This document shows positions 57,131 to 64,000 of a stretch of DNA of 64,000 bases, piece by piece. The notes below the pieces were generated by a model. The model searched no databases. It saw nothing but the letters and a program-made list of their open reading frames with translations, and had not been told where the DNA came from. Position 1 is the first letter of the stretch. Each line of letters opens with the position of its first letter. The position numbers and the translations under genes were made by a program. The DNA is from Hippopus hippopus (Eukaryota; Mollusca; Bivalvia; Cardiida; Cardiidae), in NCBI GenBank assembly GCA_946811185.2, contig OX328106.1, positions 43,598,311-43,662,310 on the forward strand, given 5' to 3'.

Positions 57131-58434
57131 TACACTACACTCATTTTATTTCCATCAGACTGGAAGTTAATTAACCTATCACTAATAATAACGGCATATG
57201 CCTCTGTATTCGCAAGCACATTTTCAGTAAAATGTGTTTTAATTTGGATATCAGTGACAGAGTATTTCAATCTCTCACTCTGTTTGGAAACATCAAACAA
57301 AAACAAAGGATAAAGGGTTTTATAATCTGAGGGAGTAATGTTAGGGTTTGACACCATTTCATTCATGTTATAAAACTTAGACCTAAATAGAGAAGCGTCA
57401 CCATACACTCTACTAAATTGGTTTGCGGTAAAACTGAGATTATAATCAACAGCGGGATATCTATTAGAATTTAACGTAACATAAATGTTTTGAACGTTTC
57501 TATGATCAAATATAGCTGGATTTTGTTGTTGGTCACCGCTTTTACCAGTCTGAAAACCAACAATGATAAAACGTGGCACTTCAGGTGATGATTTGACAGC
57601 AAGTCTCCAGGTAAATGATGTTGACTCGGGAACCGCAATAGAGTCACACTGCCTCATTCTATATCCAACCGGTATTTTTTCTTTTTTCTCGATAATTTTA
57701 TAAAGTTGCATTTTCTCTTCATCTGCGGGTAGCACGTGTGGCATAAACCAAGATATTTTAGTTAAATTAATTCTACCATCAGCAGGAGCAGCAGCAGCTC
57801 TAAAGACCGCATCATTATCATTATTTCTCGTTAATGTGAGAGTTTGCTTCATTCCATACAATATCTTATCATAATCATCACAAAAACCAAATATATGTTT
57901 TAATGGAACTCTGAAGCTAAAGGTACCTCTTGGGTCAGGACTACTAATAATATAATTTCTTCGTACAACAAAACCCAAGTTATAGGTACCAACATCACCA
58001 GGATTAGAAGCAGCAGCGACGTTGGTGTCCTTATACCAACATTGATTTAACCCTTGTGATTTAGAGAAATCATCCGGATATTTTAACAACCCAAGCATTG
58101 TAGTAGCCTGGCCAGGATTCAATACGGATTCAATCTCCATACCCGAAAGTTGATACTTAATATTTTTAAAAAGATACATAAGGCCATTGTTTGTTAAAGA
58201 AACATTGGTGTTAGCAGCGTATTCTGCTCCATCATCACTTCTTAGTAATTGTCCTTCAATAAGTAAATAACTCTCACTAGGATGAGTAAAAATATCTTGA
58301 GTCTCAATGTTAATCCTAATTTCTCCTCCTGCGTTGTTGATATTGGTACCAGTGATTGGTTCATACTCATGGTGTTCATACTCAACAATACTATCATCTT
58401 TTAAAATTGGTTCGGTGATTTTTAAAATATCCAT
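57127..58434 (-). CDS. major capsid protein, double jelly-roll (Polinton/adintovirus type)
   Basis: 435 residues, beta-rich, no signal peptide or membrane segment. Recognised from the family-like N-terminal region with QDIFTHPSESYLLIEGQL (about 46-63), the region around FRVPLKHIFGFCDDYDKILYG and the C-terminal YAVIISDRLINF. Length and position, in the same operon-like series as a penton-like protein and a packaging ATPase, fit the capsid gene of Polintons. It would trimerise into hexagonal capsomers. The start is set by TATTATAAAATGG. A contrasting, broken capsid relic lies at 40.2-40.7 kb. Assignment rests on memory of the family; a structure prediction would settle it. Confidence 0.78.
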   Translation of the reverse strand: MDILKITEPILKDDSIVEYEHHEYEPITGTNINNAGGEIRINIETQDIFTHPSESYLLIEGQLLRSDDGAEYAANTNVSLTNNGLMYLFKNIKYQLSGMEIESVLNPGQATTMLGLLKYPDDFSKSQGLNQCWYKDTNVAAASNPGDVGTYNLGFVVRRNYIISSPDPRGTFSFRVPLKHIFGFCDDYDKILYGMKQTLTLTRNNDNDAVFRAAAAPADGRINLTKISWFMPHVLPADEEKMQLYKIIEKKEKIPVGYRMRQCDSIAVPESTSFTWRLAVKSSPEVPRFIIVGFQTGKSGDQQQNPAIFDHRNVQNIYVTLNSNRYPAVDYNLSFTANQFSRVYGDASLFRSKFYNMNEMVSNPNITPSDYKTLYPLFLFDVSKQSERLKYSVTDIQIKTHFTENVLANTEAYAVIISDRLINFQSDGNKMSVVY

Positions 58435-58472
58435 TTTATAATAGTGATTATAATTTTTAAATGAAATAAAAA

Positions 58473-58826
58473 TTATAATTGTTCAAACCAAAGCTGGGGA
58501 AAAGACTTATTATTATTATTAGCAAAAACACCTCGAAGTTTAATGCTTTTTGCGGTATCCAGTATAGCTTTAGGATAAACTTTATTACCATATACAAGTT
58601 TTATTTCAGGTATACCCCAATTTTTTAAATATTTATTCACCTTTTCCTCAATCTCTTTCATCTTGGTTACCTTTTCAGGAGATAACTTCACAACAGCTTT
58701 TTTATAACTATATTTCGTTTTATTAATTTCAAGGATATCACAATCTTCTATGTTTAAAGAAGCGCCTGTTATTTCAATAGTAGCACTATTGTATTTTTTA
58801 TGATCTACACGATTAAAATGTAACAT
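58473..58826 (-). CDS. Polinton-block hypothetical protein, 117 aa
   Basis: Not recognised. Begins MLHFNRVDHKKYNSATIEI, then a beta-rich stretch, then a charged helical part (ITGAS...; EKVTKMKEIEEKVNKYL) and a C-terminal segment with PKAILDTAKSIKLRGVF. Soluble, lysine-rich. Lies 38 bp upstream of the capsid start and 25 bp after the preceding gene, so it probably belongs to the virion or morphogenesis set. Confidence 0.65.
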   Translation of the reverse strand: MLHFNRVDHKKYNSATIEITGASLNIEDCDILEINKTKYSYKKAVVKLSPEKVTKMKEIEEKVNKYLKNWGIPEIKLVYGNKVYPKAILDTAKSIKLRGVFANNNNKSFPQLWFEQL

Positions 58827-58851
58827 TCTTTTTTATATATATATATATTTT

Positions 58852-59250
58852 TTATACTGTTTTAATACCCGCTCCACTGTTTAATTTTTTAACTAAGTCT
58901 TGAATAGCAATGGCACTTCCATCTATTAATGTGCTAATGTTTTGCGTTTTAGGAGCATCATTAGGTTTTGGTGTTGTGTTATATTTCTGTAAAATTTGCT
59001 TCGATTTTGGTGTTAAGGCTTTAGTAACTAATTTTTTCCCTGCTTCTACAGCCGCACTTTTTCCAACCTCTAAAGCTTTCTTTGCTCCTTCCTTAGCTAC
59101 ACTCTTTCCTACATCAAGGGCAGAAGACGCAATTTGTTTAGCTGCACTACTAGTAAAAAGCCCCGCTAAAAAGTTAGCAATACTATCAAAGATTCCCGCA
59201 CCACCGTATGAATACCTTTTTTTAAATCCGTGTTTCTTAGTGATTATCAT
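58852..59250 (-). CDS. small amphipathic Ala/Lys-rich protein, minor virion protein candidate
   Basis: 132 residues. Basic N-terminus, then SYGGAGIFDSIANFLAGLF (14-32): a Gly-Gly followed by an amphipathic helix, an arrangement like the cleaved, membrane-active N-terminus of adenovirus-type minor virion proteins (comparison by architecture, not by alignment). An Ala/Lys helical part with repeated VGKS words (47-50 and 62-65) follows. The C-terminus is QDLVKKLNSGAGIKTV. Only 4 bp separate its start from the stop of the upstream gene. Confidence 0.62.
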   Translation of the reverse strand: MIITKKHGFKKRYSYGGAGIFDSIANFLAGLFTSSAAKQIASSALDVGKSVAKEGAKKALEVGKSAAVEAGKKLVTKALTPKSKQILQKYNTTPKPNDAPKTQNISTLIDGSAIAIQDLVKKLNSGAGIKTV

Positions 59251-59254
59251 CTTT

Positions 59255-60148
59255 TTATAGTATAGACATTAAATTTTTATAAGCGTTTGAATTTAAAACA
59301 CCTTGTCTTTTTAATTCATCACAAATGCTTACTACCTCATTTCTTACACCTGTATTACCTGCTCCTTTACTTGCCATCAACAGGTCTAGTCTTTCTATTA
59401 ATGCGTTAGGGTCAGATGGGATAACAATTCCTTCTCCTTCATGCTCTTTATGCTCTTTAATATTAATCCAAAGAGGTTTAAGAATTTTATTCCATTTTTC
59501 CCCTCTAGAACTTTTAGGATATCGTTCATCTGGGTCGTTATCTCGATAAAGAGTGTTGGTTTTTGTCATTAAATCATAATATTGCATCCTATCCTCATCT
59601 GTAAAAATTAATCTTGGGTTTTTAGCAACAAGTAACTCCCAAAAACCAGGTGTTCCCATATATATATTTGTACCAAGAATAATATTATCATGCTCAATTA
59701 CGACAGTTTTGCTACCAATAACAAATTTACCATTTTCATCACGTATTCCATATGTTTTATCAATATCTTTACCACGATATTTTGTTAGATACTCTGTTGC
59801 AAGTGGTCCAATTTCAATTGTGCCTCCATGTTCTTTTAATTCCTCTTTCTCAATAATTGGTTTTTCTCCAGAGGGATAAGCTTCTATTGTTGGAAATTCT
59901 GGTAGTTTAATAGCTTGTGGTAACTGTTCGATACCCTCTTTAATAGGTTTAAGCCCCTCTGTAATCTCCTTTGTTGTAGCTTTTTGTGTTTCTGTAATAG
60001 GTCTAAAAAACTTTGACAGGTCGGTTTGTAATTCTTTTTCACCCGTTCTCTCTGCTAGTAGATTACCCCGAATCCTCTTTCTCGTTTCGAGATACTCTTT
60101 TACAATTAAGTCTCTTTTTGCAGGGTCAGTTATTTTTAGAAATGACAT
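59255..60148 (-). CDS. conserved Polinton-associated protein, 297 aa
   Basis: N-terminal helical part (RDLIVKEYLETRKRIRGNL), a coiled stretch with EITEGLKPIKEGIEQLPQ, then a compact domain at about 120-200 carrying YGIRDENGKFVIGSKTVVI and MGTPGFWELLVAKNPRL. I recall this domain (catalogued as a DUF, probably DUF8207) as common in invertebrate genomes; the number was not checked. No catalytic motif. Likely a structural or morphogenesis protein from its place among capsid genes. C-terminal region 255-297 is helical. Confidence 0.68.
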   Translation of the reverse strand: MSFLKITDPAKRDLIVKEYLETRKRIRGNLLAERTGEKELQTDLSKFFRPITETQKATTKEITEGLKPIKEGIEQLPQAIKLPEFPTIEAYPSGEKPIIEKEELKEHGGTIEIGPLATEYLTKYRGKDIDKTYGIRDENGKFVIGSKTVVIEHDNIILGTNIYMGTPGFWELLVAKNPRLIFTDEDRMQYYDLMTKTNTLYRDNDPDERYPKSSRGEKWNKILKPLWINIKEHKEHEGEGIVIPSDPNALIERLDLLMASKGAGNTGVRNEVVSICDELKRQGVLNSNAYKNLMSIL

Positions 60149-60297
60149 TTTTAATTAGCAACATATTTTTTTTAACGTGTTTTTATCATAGATTTTATCA
60201 TAGATTTTAATATATAAGAGCATATATAATGCTTTTATATATTTATTCATCCCCTATTTCACACATACACTTACACCTAAATTTTAATTTAGGAAAC
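60149..60297. promoter_or_regulatory. longest gap between minus-strand genes of the late-type cluster, with palindrome and direct repeat
   Basis: Contains CCTAAATTTTAATTTAGG (60276-60293, 8-bp arms) just after the stop of the membrane protein gene, and TTTTATCATAGA repeated twice at 60181-60204 upstream of the 297-aa gene. The palindrome could be a transcript end, the direct repeat a promoter element; neither is tested. Confidence 0.45.
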
Positions 60298-60966
60298 TTA
60301 ATACGAAAGTTCTCCACCATCTTTCTTTTCAATAAGCCTCCGAAAGGACTCATGAGCTTCTTGCCTCCCTTTCTCAATCAAACTTTCCTTTTCTTCGAGC
60401 GTTACCTTCTTCTTAAACTTACTTCTTATTTCACTCTTCATGTCTTCATATTTATTCATTTCATCCATTATCAACTTAAATTCATCATCAGATACATGAT
60501 TATCCATCAAAGCCTTTGATACATGATTATCTATAGTATTAAGCTTAGCAGCAGCGAGAGTTTGAATTTTTAAATGCTTTTCAGCTTTAGCAGTGGTTTT
60601 CCTAACAAATACTTTACTAACCAATGAAGAAAGACCGATTACACCAGCAGCAGCTTCCAAACCTACAGCAACGGGTGCCGCTGCAACAGTTGAAAGCAAA
60701 ACAACACCTACACCACCTAACGCTAATGAAACAACAACCAATCCACCTTCAACATTATCAACTACTTTAGCCATTCTAGCATACTTCTTATTCAATCTTT
60801 CCCTTTCATTTATTTCCTTCTTGAGAAAATTTTGTACTTCCGATATTTTTTGAAGCCTATAAGAATGACCGTTATCCATTTCAATAGGTGGGGCGCTTGC
60901 GGTACCTCGTTCTTTAGGTAATATAGGATATATTTTATTAGGGTGTTCTTGATTTGTATCTGCCAT
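60298..60966 (-). CDS. membrane protein with helical hairpin, Polinton block
   Basis: 222 residues. Two long apolar segments, about 74-91 and 93-119 (GGLVVVSLALGGVGVVLLS, then AAAPVAVGLEAAAGVIGLSS), flanked by charged helices: RERLNKKYARMAKVVD before, and HVSKALMDNHVSDDEFKLIM after. The DDEF segment resembles an EF-hand-like or four-helix pattern, without clear calcium ligands. A tail-anchored or hairpin-inserted membrane protein, perhaps of the inner virion membrane or host membrane. Start from TTTATAAAATGGC. Family recalled as Polinton-associated; no function known to me. Confidence 0.68.
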   Translation of the reverse strand: MADTNQEHPNKIYPILPKERGTASAPPIEMDNGHSYRLQKISEVQNFLKKEINERERLNKKYARMAKVVDNVEGGLVVVSLALGGVGVVLLSTVAAAPVAVGLEAAAGVIGLSSLVSKVFVRKTTAKAEKHLKIQTLAAAKLNTIDNHVSKALMDNHVSDDEFKLIMDEMNKYEDMKSEIRSKFKKKVTLEEKESLIEKGRQEAHESFRRLIEKKDGGELSY

Positions 60967-60987
60967 TTTATAAATATAATAATTTTT

Positions 60988-61365
60988 TTATGACAAATAT
61001 TTTAGATAGCAGAATAACTCTCCCTCAGGTATTTCGATTGGTTTTTGAGAGAAATTATAAATGTAGACTAAGATATCATTAACATCATTATCAAGATGTA
61101 TACCATTAGAAATGGTTAAACTATCTTTCCATTTATTACTAATAGATATCACTACAACTCCTTGTGTAGTTATATAACCAAATCCTAACGGAACTCTCTT
61201 ACCATCATTAGGAGGAATCTTGATAGTTACTTGCGAATATATTTTCCATTTTAGAGAATCTTGCTTTAAGGGAGGATATCTTACTCCGTGTAAATGAGGT
61301 TTCCAAAATATAGTTTTATGTTGGGTAGTAATATTAGGTTTTATACCAAATTTATGTATATCCAT
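60988..61365 (-). CDS. dUTPase-fold protein, probably without catalysis
   Basis: 125 residues. The run VTIKIPPNDGKRVPLGFGYI, GVVVISISNKW, SNGIHLDNDVNDILVYIYNF and EIPEGELFCYLKYL follows the strand order of a trimeric dUTPase: pre-motif strands, the serine-motif position, the GxID...G position and the 'E-G-D-R-I-A-Q' position. The usual catalytic serine motif and the tyrosine-containing substrate loop are not seen, and no glycine-rich C-terminal arm follows. So it is either a degenerate dUTPase or a virion/regulatory protein reusing the fold. Inference by eye, moderately sure. Confidence 0.55.
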   Translation of the reverse strand: MDIHKFGIKPNITTQHKTIFWKPHLHGVRYPPLKQDSLKWKIYSQVTIKIPPNDGKRVPLGFGYITTQGVVVISISNKWKDSLTISNGIHLDNDVNDILVYIYNFSQKPIEIPEGELFCYLKYLS

Positions 61366-61389
61366 TTTTTATTTATTGCAAAATAATAT

Positions 61390-61974
61390 TTATAATATAG
61401 CTCCTAGGATAGGGATATTAGCAAATGGACTATTAGGCCCGAGTAAAAGCCCTTTCCCATCATACATTTTTCCTCCTTGCTTTAAATACAACCCATCACC
61501 AACGGAATCTAATCCTTTACCTTTGTATGGTTTTAAGTATAATCCACTTCCATCAGTTTCAACTTGACAAACACATCCTCCTTTTTTAAGGTAAAGACCT
61601 GACCCCATAGCTTTTTGAACACCTGTTTGAGCTAATCCAGAAAGAGCACCAACACCTAAAGCTGGTAAAACGGTTTTTGCAAGCATCGGTAAAGCTCTAG
61701 CAGCCAACCCAGCTAACATTCCGAGGAAACCCCCTTCTATCTTCATGTTATGTTTAAGTTGTTTCGCAGTCATTTTAATAGTTATACCCACACCATCCTC
61801 ATAGGCTTTAGCCATTTTCTTCGCTTGTGAATTGGTAATTGCTAAAACATCATTACCTTGTAAATCTTCATGACCTAAACGAATACTTACTGGACAACTA
61901 GCTTTAACAGCATGTTGAAGTTTTTGCTTTTGTCCTTCAGATATATTTACTTTAACATTAGTGTAACTCGTCAT
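61390..61974 (-). CDS. GLYLK-repeat protein, candidate minor capsid/membrane-active protein
   Basis: 194 residues. N-terminal 70 residues form a small beta/alpha unit (VKVNISEGQKQKLQHAV; GHEDLQGNDVLAITNSQ). An apolar, glycine/alanine-rich region covers 80-120 (EGGFLGMLAGLAARALPMLA, TVLPALGVGALSGLAQTGVQ). It then carries three repeats of GLYLK (126-130, 144-148, 161-165) with a CVC motif between the first two, and ends in NSPFANIPILGAIL. Resembles proteins recalled beside Polinton capsid genes. A role in capsid interior or membrane passage is plausible from the apolar region. Start from ATATAAAATGA. Confidence 0.66.
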   Translation of the reverse strand: MTSYTNVKVNISEGQKQKLQHAVKASCPVSIRLGHEDLQGNDVLAITNSQAKKMAKAYEDGVGITIKMTAKQLKHNMKIEGGFLGMLAGLAARALPMLAKTVLPALGVGALSGLAQTGVQKAMGSGLYLKKGGCVCQVETDGSGLYLKPYKGKGLDSVGDGLYLKQGGKMYDGKGLLLGPNSPFANIPILGAIL

Positions 61975-62002
61975 TTTATATACGAGTATTTTTTTATTTA
62001 GC

Positions 62003-62776
62003 TCATCTCGCTTCTCTAATATGAAACCTAATCGTTAAATTTTCACCTCTAAGATTTAGTAAATTGTAATTTTGGTCAGTAATATTTACCTCTAGGTTAT
62101 GTATTTCATCTAATGTTATTGGTAAGTATACTAAATTAATTGGTGACTCAATTATCTTATATCCAGGTGCAACATCTGGGAAAAAAGAGTAAATAGTGTT
62201 TTTTGTTGAACCATTAACATAACTTCCTGAAATAATATCTATGTTAACGAGCAAACTATTTATGCTAAGAATGTTTACTACATTCTCTGACTCGTGAAAT
62301 CCTTGCGTATATTTAGCTCGAGTAAATCCTAATACTTTAGCGACGGAACCTGGTTGATTAAAATCTACTTGATAACCAGCTTCTAAGGTAATAATAGACT
62401 TTAGAGTATTGGTGTTTGCAGAAATGTTAATAGGATACTCTTCATTAACTCTATCGTAATGACCTTTTTTTCTCATTTCCTGTTGAATAGTATCATTAAT
62501 GTCAACGAGGTCATAACTTCCTATGGGTAATTTTATTTTAACCCACGAATTACCATTGTCCGGAGAATAAACGAATGTGTTGTTCGTTTCATCAATGTTT
62601 GGAAAAGAGTAGTATGTTTCAAGGTTTACCAGAGCTATTTCGTATACTTTATCCTTTTCCAGTTGAATTGGAGGATTAAACCTTGTTCTAAAACGTGTTT
62701 TGTTGTCGCTTACTATGATTTGAAATGATGTTTTATGGTTCGTATTTTTTACAATTTGTTCTAAAAGTTTTTCCAT
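62003..62776 (-). CDS. penton-like minor capsid protein (single jelly-roll), Polinton type
   Basis: 257 residues, beta-rich. Recognisable stretches: YEIALVNLETYYSFPNI (45-61), LPIGSYDLVDINDTIQQEM, a middle part with LGFTRAKYTQGFHESENVV, and near the C-terminus LRGENLTIRFHIRE. Placed between the ATPase and other virion genes, as the penton gene is in many Polintons. It would form pentamers at the capsid vertices. No signal or membrane segment. Start from CATTATAAAATGG. Confidence 0.72.
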   Translation of the reverse strand: MEKLLEQIVKNTNHKTSFQIIVSDNKTRFRTRFNPPIQLEKDKVYEIALVNLETYYSFPNIDETNNTFVYSPDNGNSWVKIKLPIGSYDLVDINDTIQQEMRKKGHYDRVNEEYPINISANTNTLKSIITLEAGYQVDFNQPGSVAKVLGFTRAKYTQGFHESENVVNILSINSLLVNIDIISGSYVNGSTKNTIYSFFPDVAPGYKIIESPINLVYLPITLDEIHNLEVNITDQNYNLLNLRGENLTIRFHIREAR

Positions 62777-62797
62777 TTTATAATGTTTAAATATTTT

Positions 62798-63580
62798 TTA
62801 TACCGACTTAGGTATGTAGAAGTTATCAAAACCGTTTCTATACTTCCCATCATGTTTTTTACTGGTTAAGTCAATGATAGCAAAACCATGTGGTCTTTCC
62901 CATGCCTTTTGACAAAACTTTCTAAACTCATCCTTAGGCATATCTTCACCTATGTGGTCACTATAAATATGATTAAGGTTTTTTAGGTCTTGTCGGAATA
63001 GACAAATAAAATTAGCGTTTTCTCTAATAGTTTGCCTTGGTAGTCTAAAATAATTCTGTGAGAGGTAAAAGCAGTCAACATTACTATGTCTTCCTCGAAT
63101 GTAGTAACACTCACATTTATTTTGCTTTTCTAAAAGTAAATCATCGAAAATCATTAAATTTTTATTTCCTGAGTTTAACTCTCTCGGGTCAGGTACATCA
63201 CTAGCATTTTCAAAGAAGTTGCAATTTATATCCGATTTGTTTTTAATCGTTTTAATCCATTCTTCAACTAAAGCTGTTGGTGGAATGTTTAGTTCTTGTA
63301 TGTCATCACGCATGTTAAACAATCTTAAGATACATTCTTTTGGTAGTTTTTCTTCAAAAGCCTTTTTTAGTATTCGGTATTCCGGTTGAAAAAGGCTTTT
63401 TCCAAAAACGTTTAAATCGTTGTAGTCAAGCCAATCTGGTCTGAGTAAAAGGTTTAACAATAAAGTAGTTTTACCACATCCTGATTTACCTATAATTAAA
63501 CCCCTAATACTTCTCGGTAAAAGGGGGTGATTAAATCTCTTTGATACTACTTCATTCCATGATAAGTTCATAATATCCAT
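62798..63580 (-). CDS. FtsK/HerA-type genome packaging ATPase
   Basis: 260 residues. Walker A GKSGCGKTT (31-39), Walker B LMIFDD (142-147), then YYIRGRHSNVDCFYLSQN (159-176) and PRQTIRENANFICLF (181-195), which match the sensor and arginine-finger region of A32-like packaging ATPases of Polintons, adintoviruses and large DNA viruses. It would pump the linear genome into the capsid. First gene of the minus-strand series; divergent from the plus-strand lipase gene with only 40 bp between starts. Start from TTTAAATAAAAAATGG; a second ATG at codon 4 is possible. Confidence 0.9.
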   Translation of the reverse strand: MDIMNLSWNEVVSKRFNHPLLPRSIRGLIIGKSGCGKTTLLLNLLLRPDWLDYNDLNVFGKSLFQPEYRILKKAFEEKLPKECILRLFNMRDDIQELNIPPTALVEEWIKTIKNKSDINCNFFENASDVPDPRELNSGNKNLMIFDDLLLEKQNKCECYYIRGRHSNVDCFYLSQNYFRLPRQTIRENANFICLFRQDLKNLNHIYSDHIGEDMPKDEFRKFCQKAWERPHGFAIIDLTSKKHDGKYRNGFDNFYIPKSV

Positions 63581-63620
63581 TTTTTATTTAAATACTTTTA
63601 TTTTTTATATATAAAATAAG
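63581..63620. promoter_or_regulatory. divergent AT-rich promoter region between ATPase and lipase genes
   Basis: 40 bp containing TTTTATATATAAAATAAG toward the plus strand and TTTAAATAAAAA toward the minus strand; both genes must be controlled from here. Confidence 0.55.
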
Positions 63621-64000
63621 ATGTATTGCGTTAAATGTAAAAAACATACAGATACGAATGATATAAAATATTCTGTTTCTAAAAATGGAAGAAATATGAT
63701 GCAGGGGAAATGTGTTATTTGTGGAATAACTAAATCACAATTTATAAAAAAAAAAACTACCGGGAGTAGTATATTAAATAAATTTATAAATAATTTACCC
63801 GTTGAAATGCATCTACCAGGGCACAACTTTACAGGACCAGGTACCAAACTAAATAAAAGACTCAATCCAGATTTAACACCGAAGGAATGGAGTAAACCTA
63901 TAAACCGTGTTGATAAAGCCGCTTATAATCATGATGTTTGCTATCTTCAACACAATGATACTGCTACAAGAAACGCAGTGTGTGATAAGAATATGTTAAC
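63621..64000 (+). CDS. zinc ribbon plus phospholipase A2-like protein, 3' end beyond window
   Basis: 126 codons are visible and the frame is open to the edge. Residues 1-36: MYCVKCKKHT, then QGKCVICG, a four-cysteine zinc ribbon (C3, C6, C31, C34) like the small DUF5679-type domain. Residues 64-126: a parvovirus-type/insect-type phospholipase A2 domain with the calcium-loop FTGPGT (70-75), a Trp/Pro-rich linker, and the catalytic AAYNHDVCY with H104-D105. Viral enzymes of this kind breach endosomal membranes during entry; Polinton-borne copies are known. Start chosen as the first ATG after TATATAAAATAAG. A minus-strand frame over the same bases is a shadow. Confidence 0.82.
   Translation, partial: MYCVKCKKHTDTNDIKYSVSKNGRNMMQGKCVICGITKSQFIKKKTTGSSILNKFINNLPVEMHLPGHNFTGPGTKLNKRLNPDLTPKEWSKPINRVDKAAYNHDVCYLQHNDTATRNAVCDKNML

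Noticed and set aside
63605..63865. 86-aa minus-strand frame at the right edge
   Set aside because: Antisense shadow of the zinc-ribbon/phospholipase gene, which has recognisable catalytic motifs.

Overview
The window looks like nuclear DNA of an invertebrate, most probably a bivalve mollusc. It has long AT-rich introns with GT-AG splice sites, tRNA-derived SINEs and an extreme density of small inverted-repeat elements; the mollusc call is inference from the repeat style and was not searched. Two things dominate: the 5' half of an attractin-type gene on the minus strand (30599 down to 443, eleven exons that keep one open frame), and from about 52.3 kb to the right edge an apparently intact Polinton/Maverick (adintovirus-like) virus-derived block.

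Left part (1-30.6 kb): attractin exons encode a start/signal segment with an EGF-like module, a CUB domain, two EGF-like modules and a six-bladed Kelch region; later exons lie off the left edge. Intron 1 is about 20.7 kb. The introns are filled by a roughly 221-bp MITE (called family A here) with 13-bp ends CCCTTTACCACAC, TTAA target duplications and a perfect central hairpin. About fifty full or partial copies lie between 1.1 and 50.5 kb. A nested copy at 13120-13340 shows the TTAA duplication directly. A second TTAA family (B), two GC-rich hairpin families (C, D), SINEs and several single foldback elements make up most of the rest.

Middle part (30.6-52.2 kb): no convincing host gene. It holds more MITEs and SINEs, a near-perfect 170-bp palindrome (33517-33687), a broken Tc1-like transposase relic (36.3-36.5 kb), a broken major-capsid relic from a different, older Polinton lineage (40.2-40.7 kb) and a few weak exon-like frames.

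Right part (52.3-64 kb): twelve compact genes, strongly AT-rich, mostly on the minus strand, with no frameshift or stop seen in any of them. In minus-strand order: FtsK/HerA-type packaging ATPase, penton-like protein, GLYLK-repeat protein, dUTPase-fold protein, two-helix membrane protein, conserved 297-aa protein, small amphipathic Ala-rich protein, 117-aa unknown, double jelly-roll major capsid protein, protein-primed family B DNA polymerase and a 173-aa unknown. A 71-aa gene (56915) and a zinc-ribbon/phospholipase A2 gene (63621, cut by the window edge) run on the plus strand. Five starts carry exactly TATAAAATG, which suggests a virus-type promoter or initiation signal. Integrase and maturation protease are not in view and would be expected beyond 64 kb.
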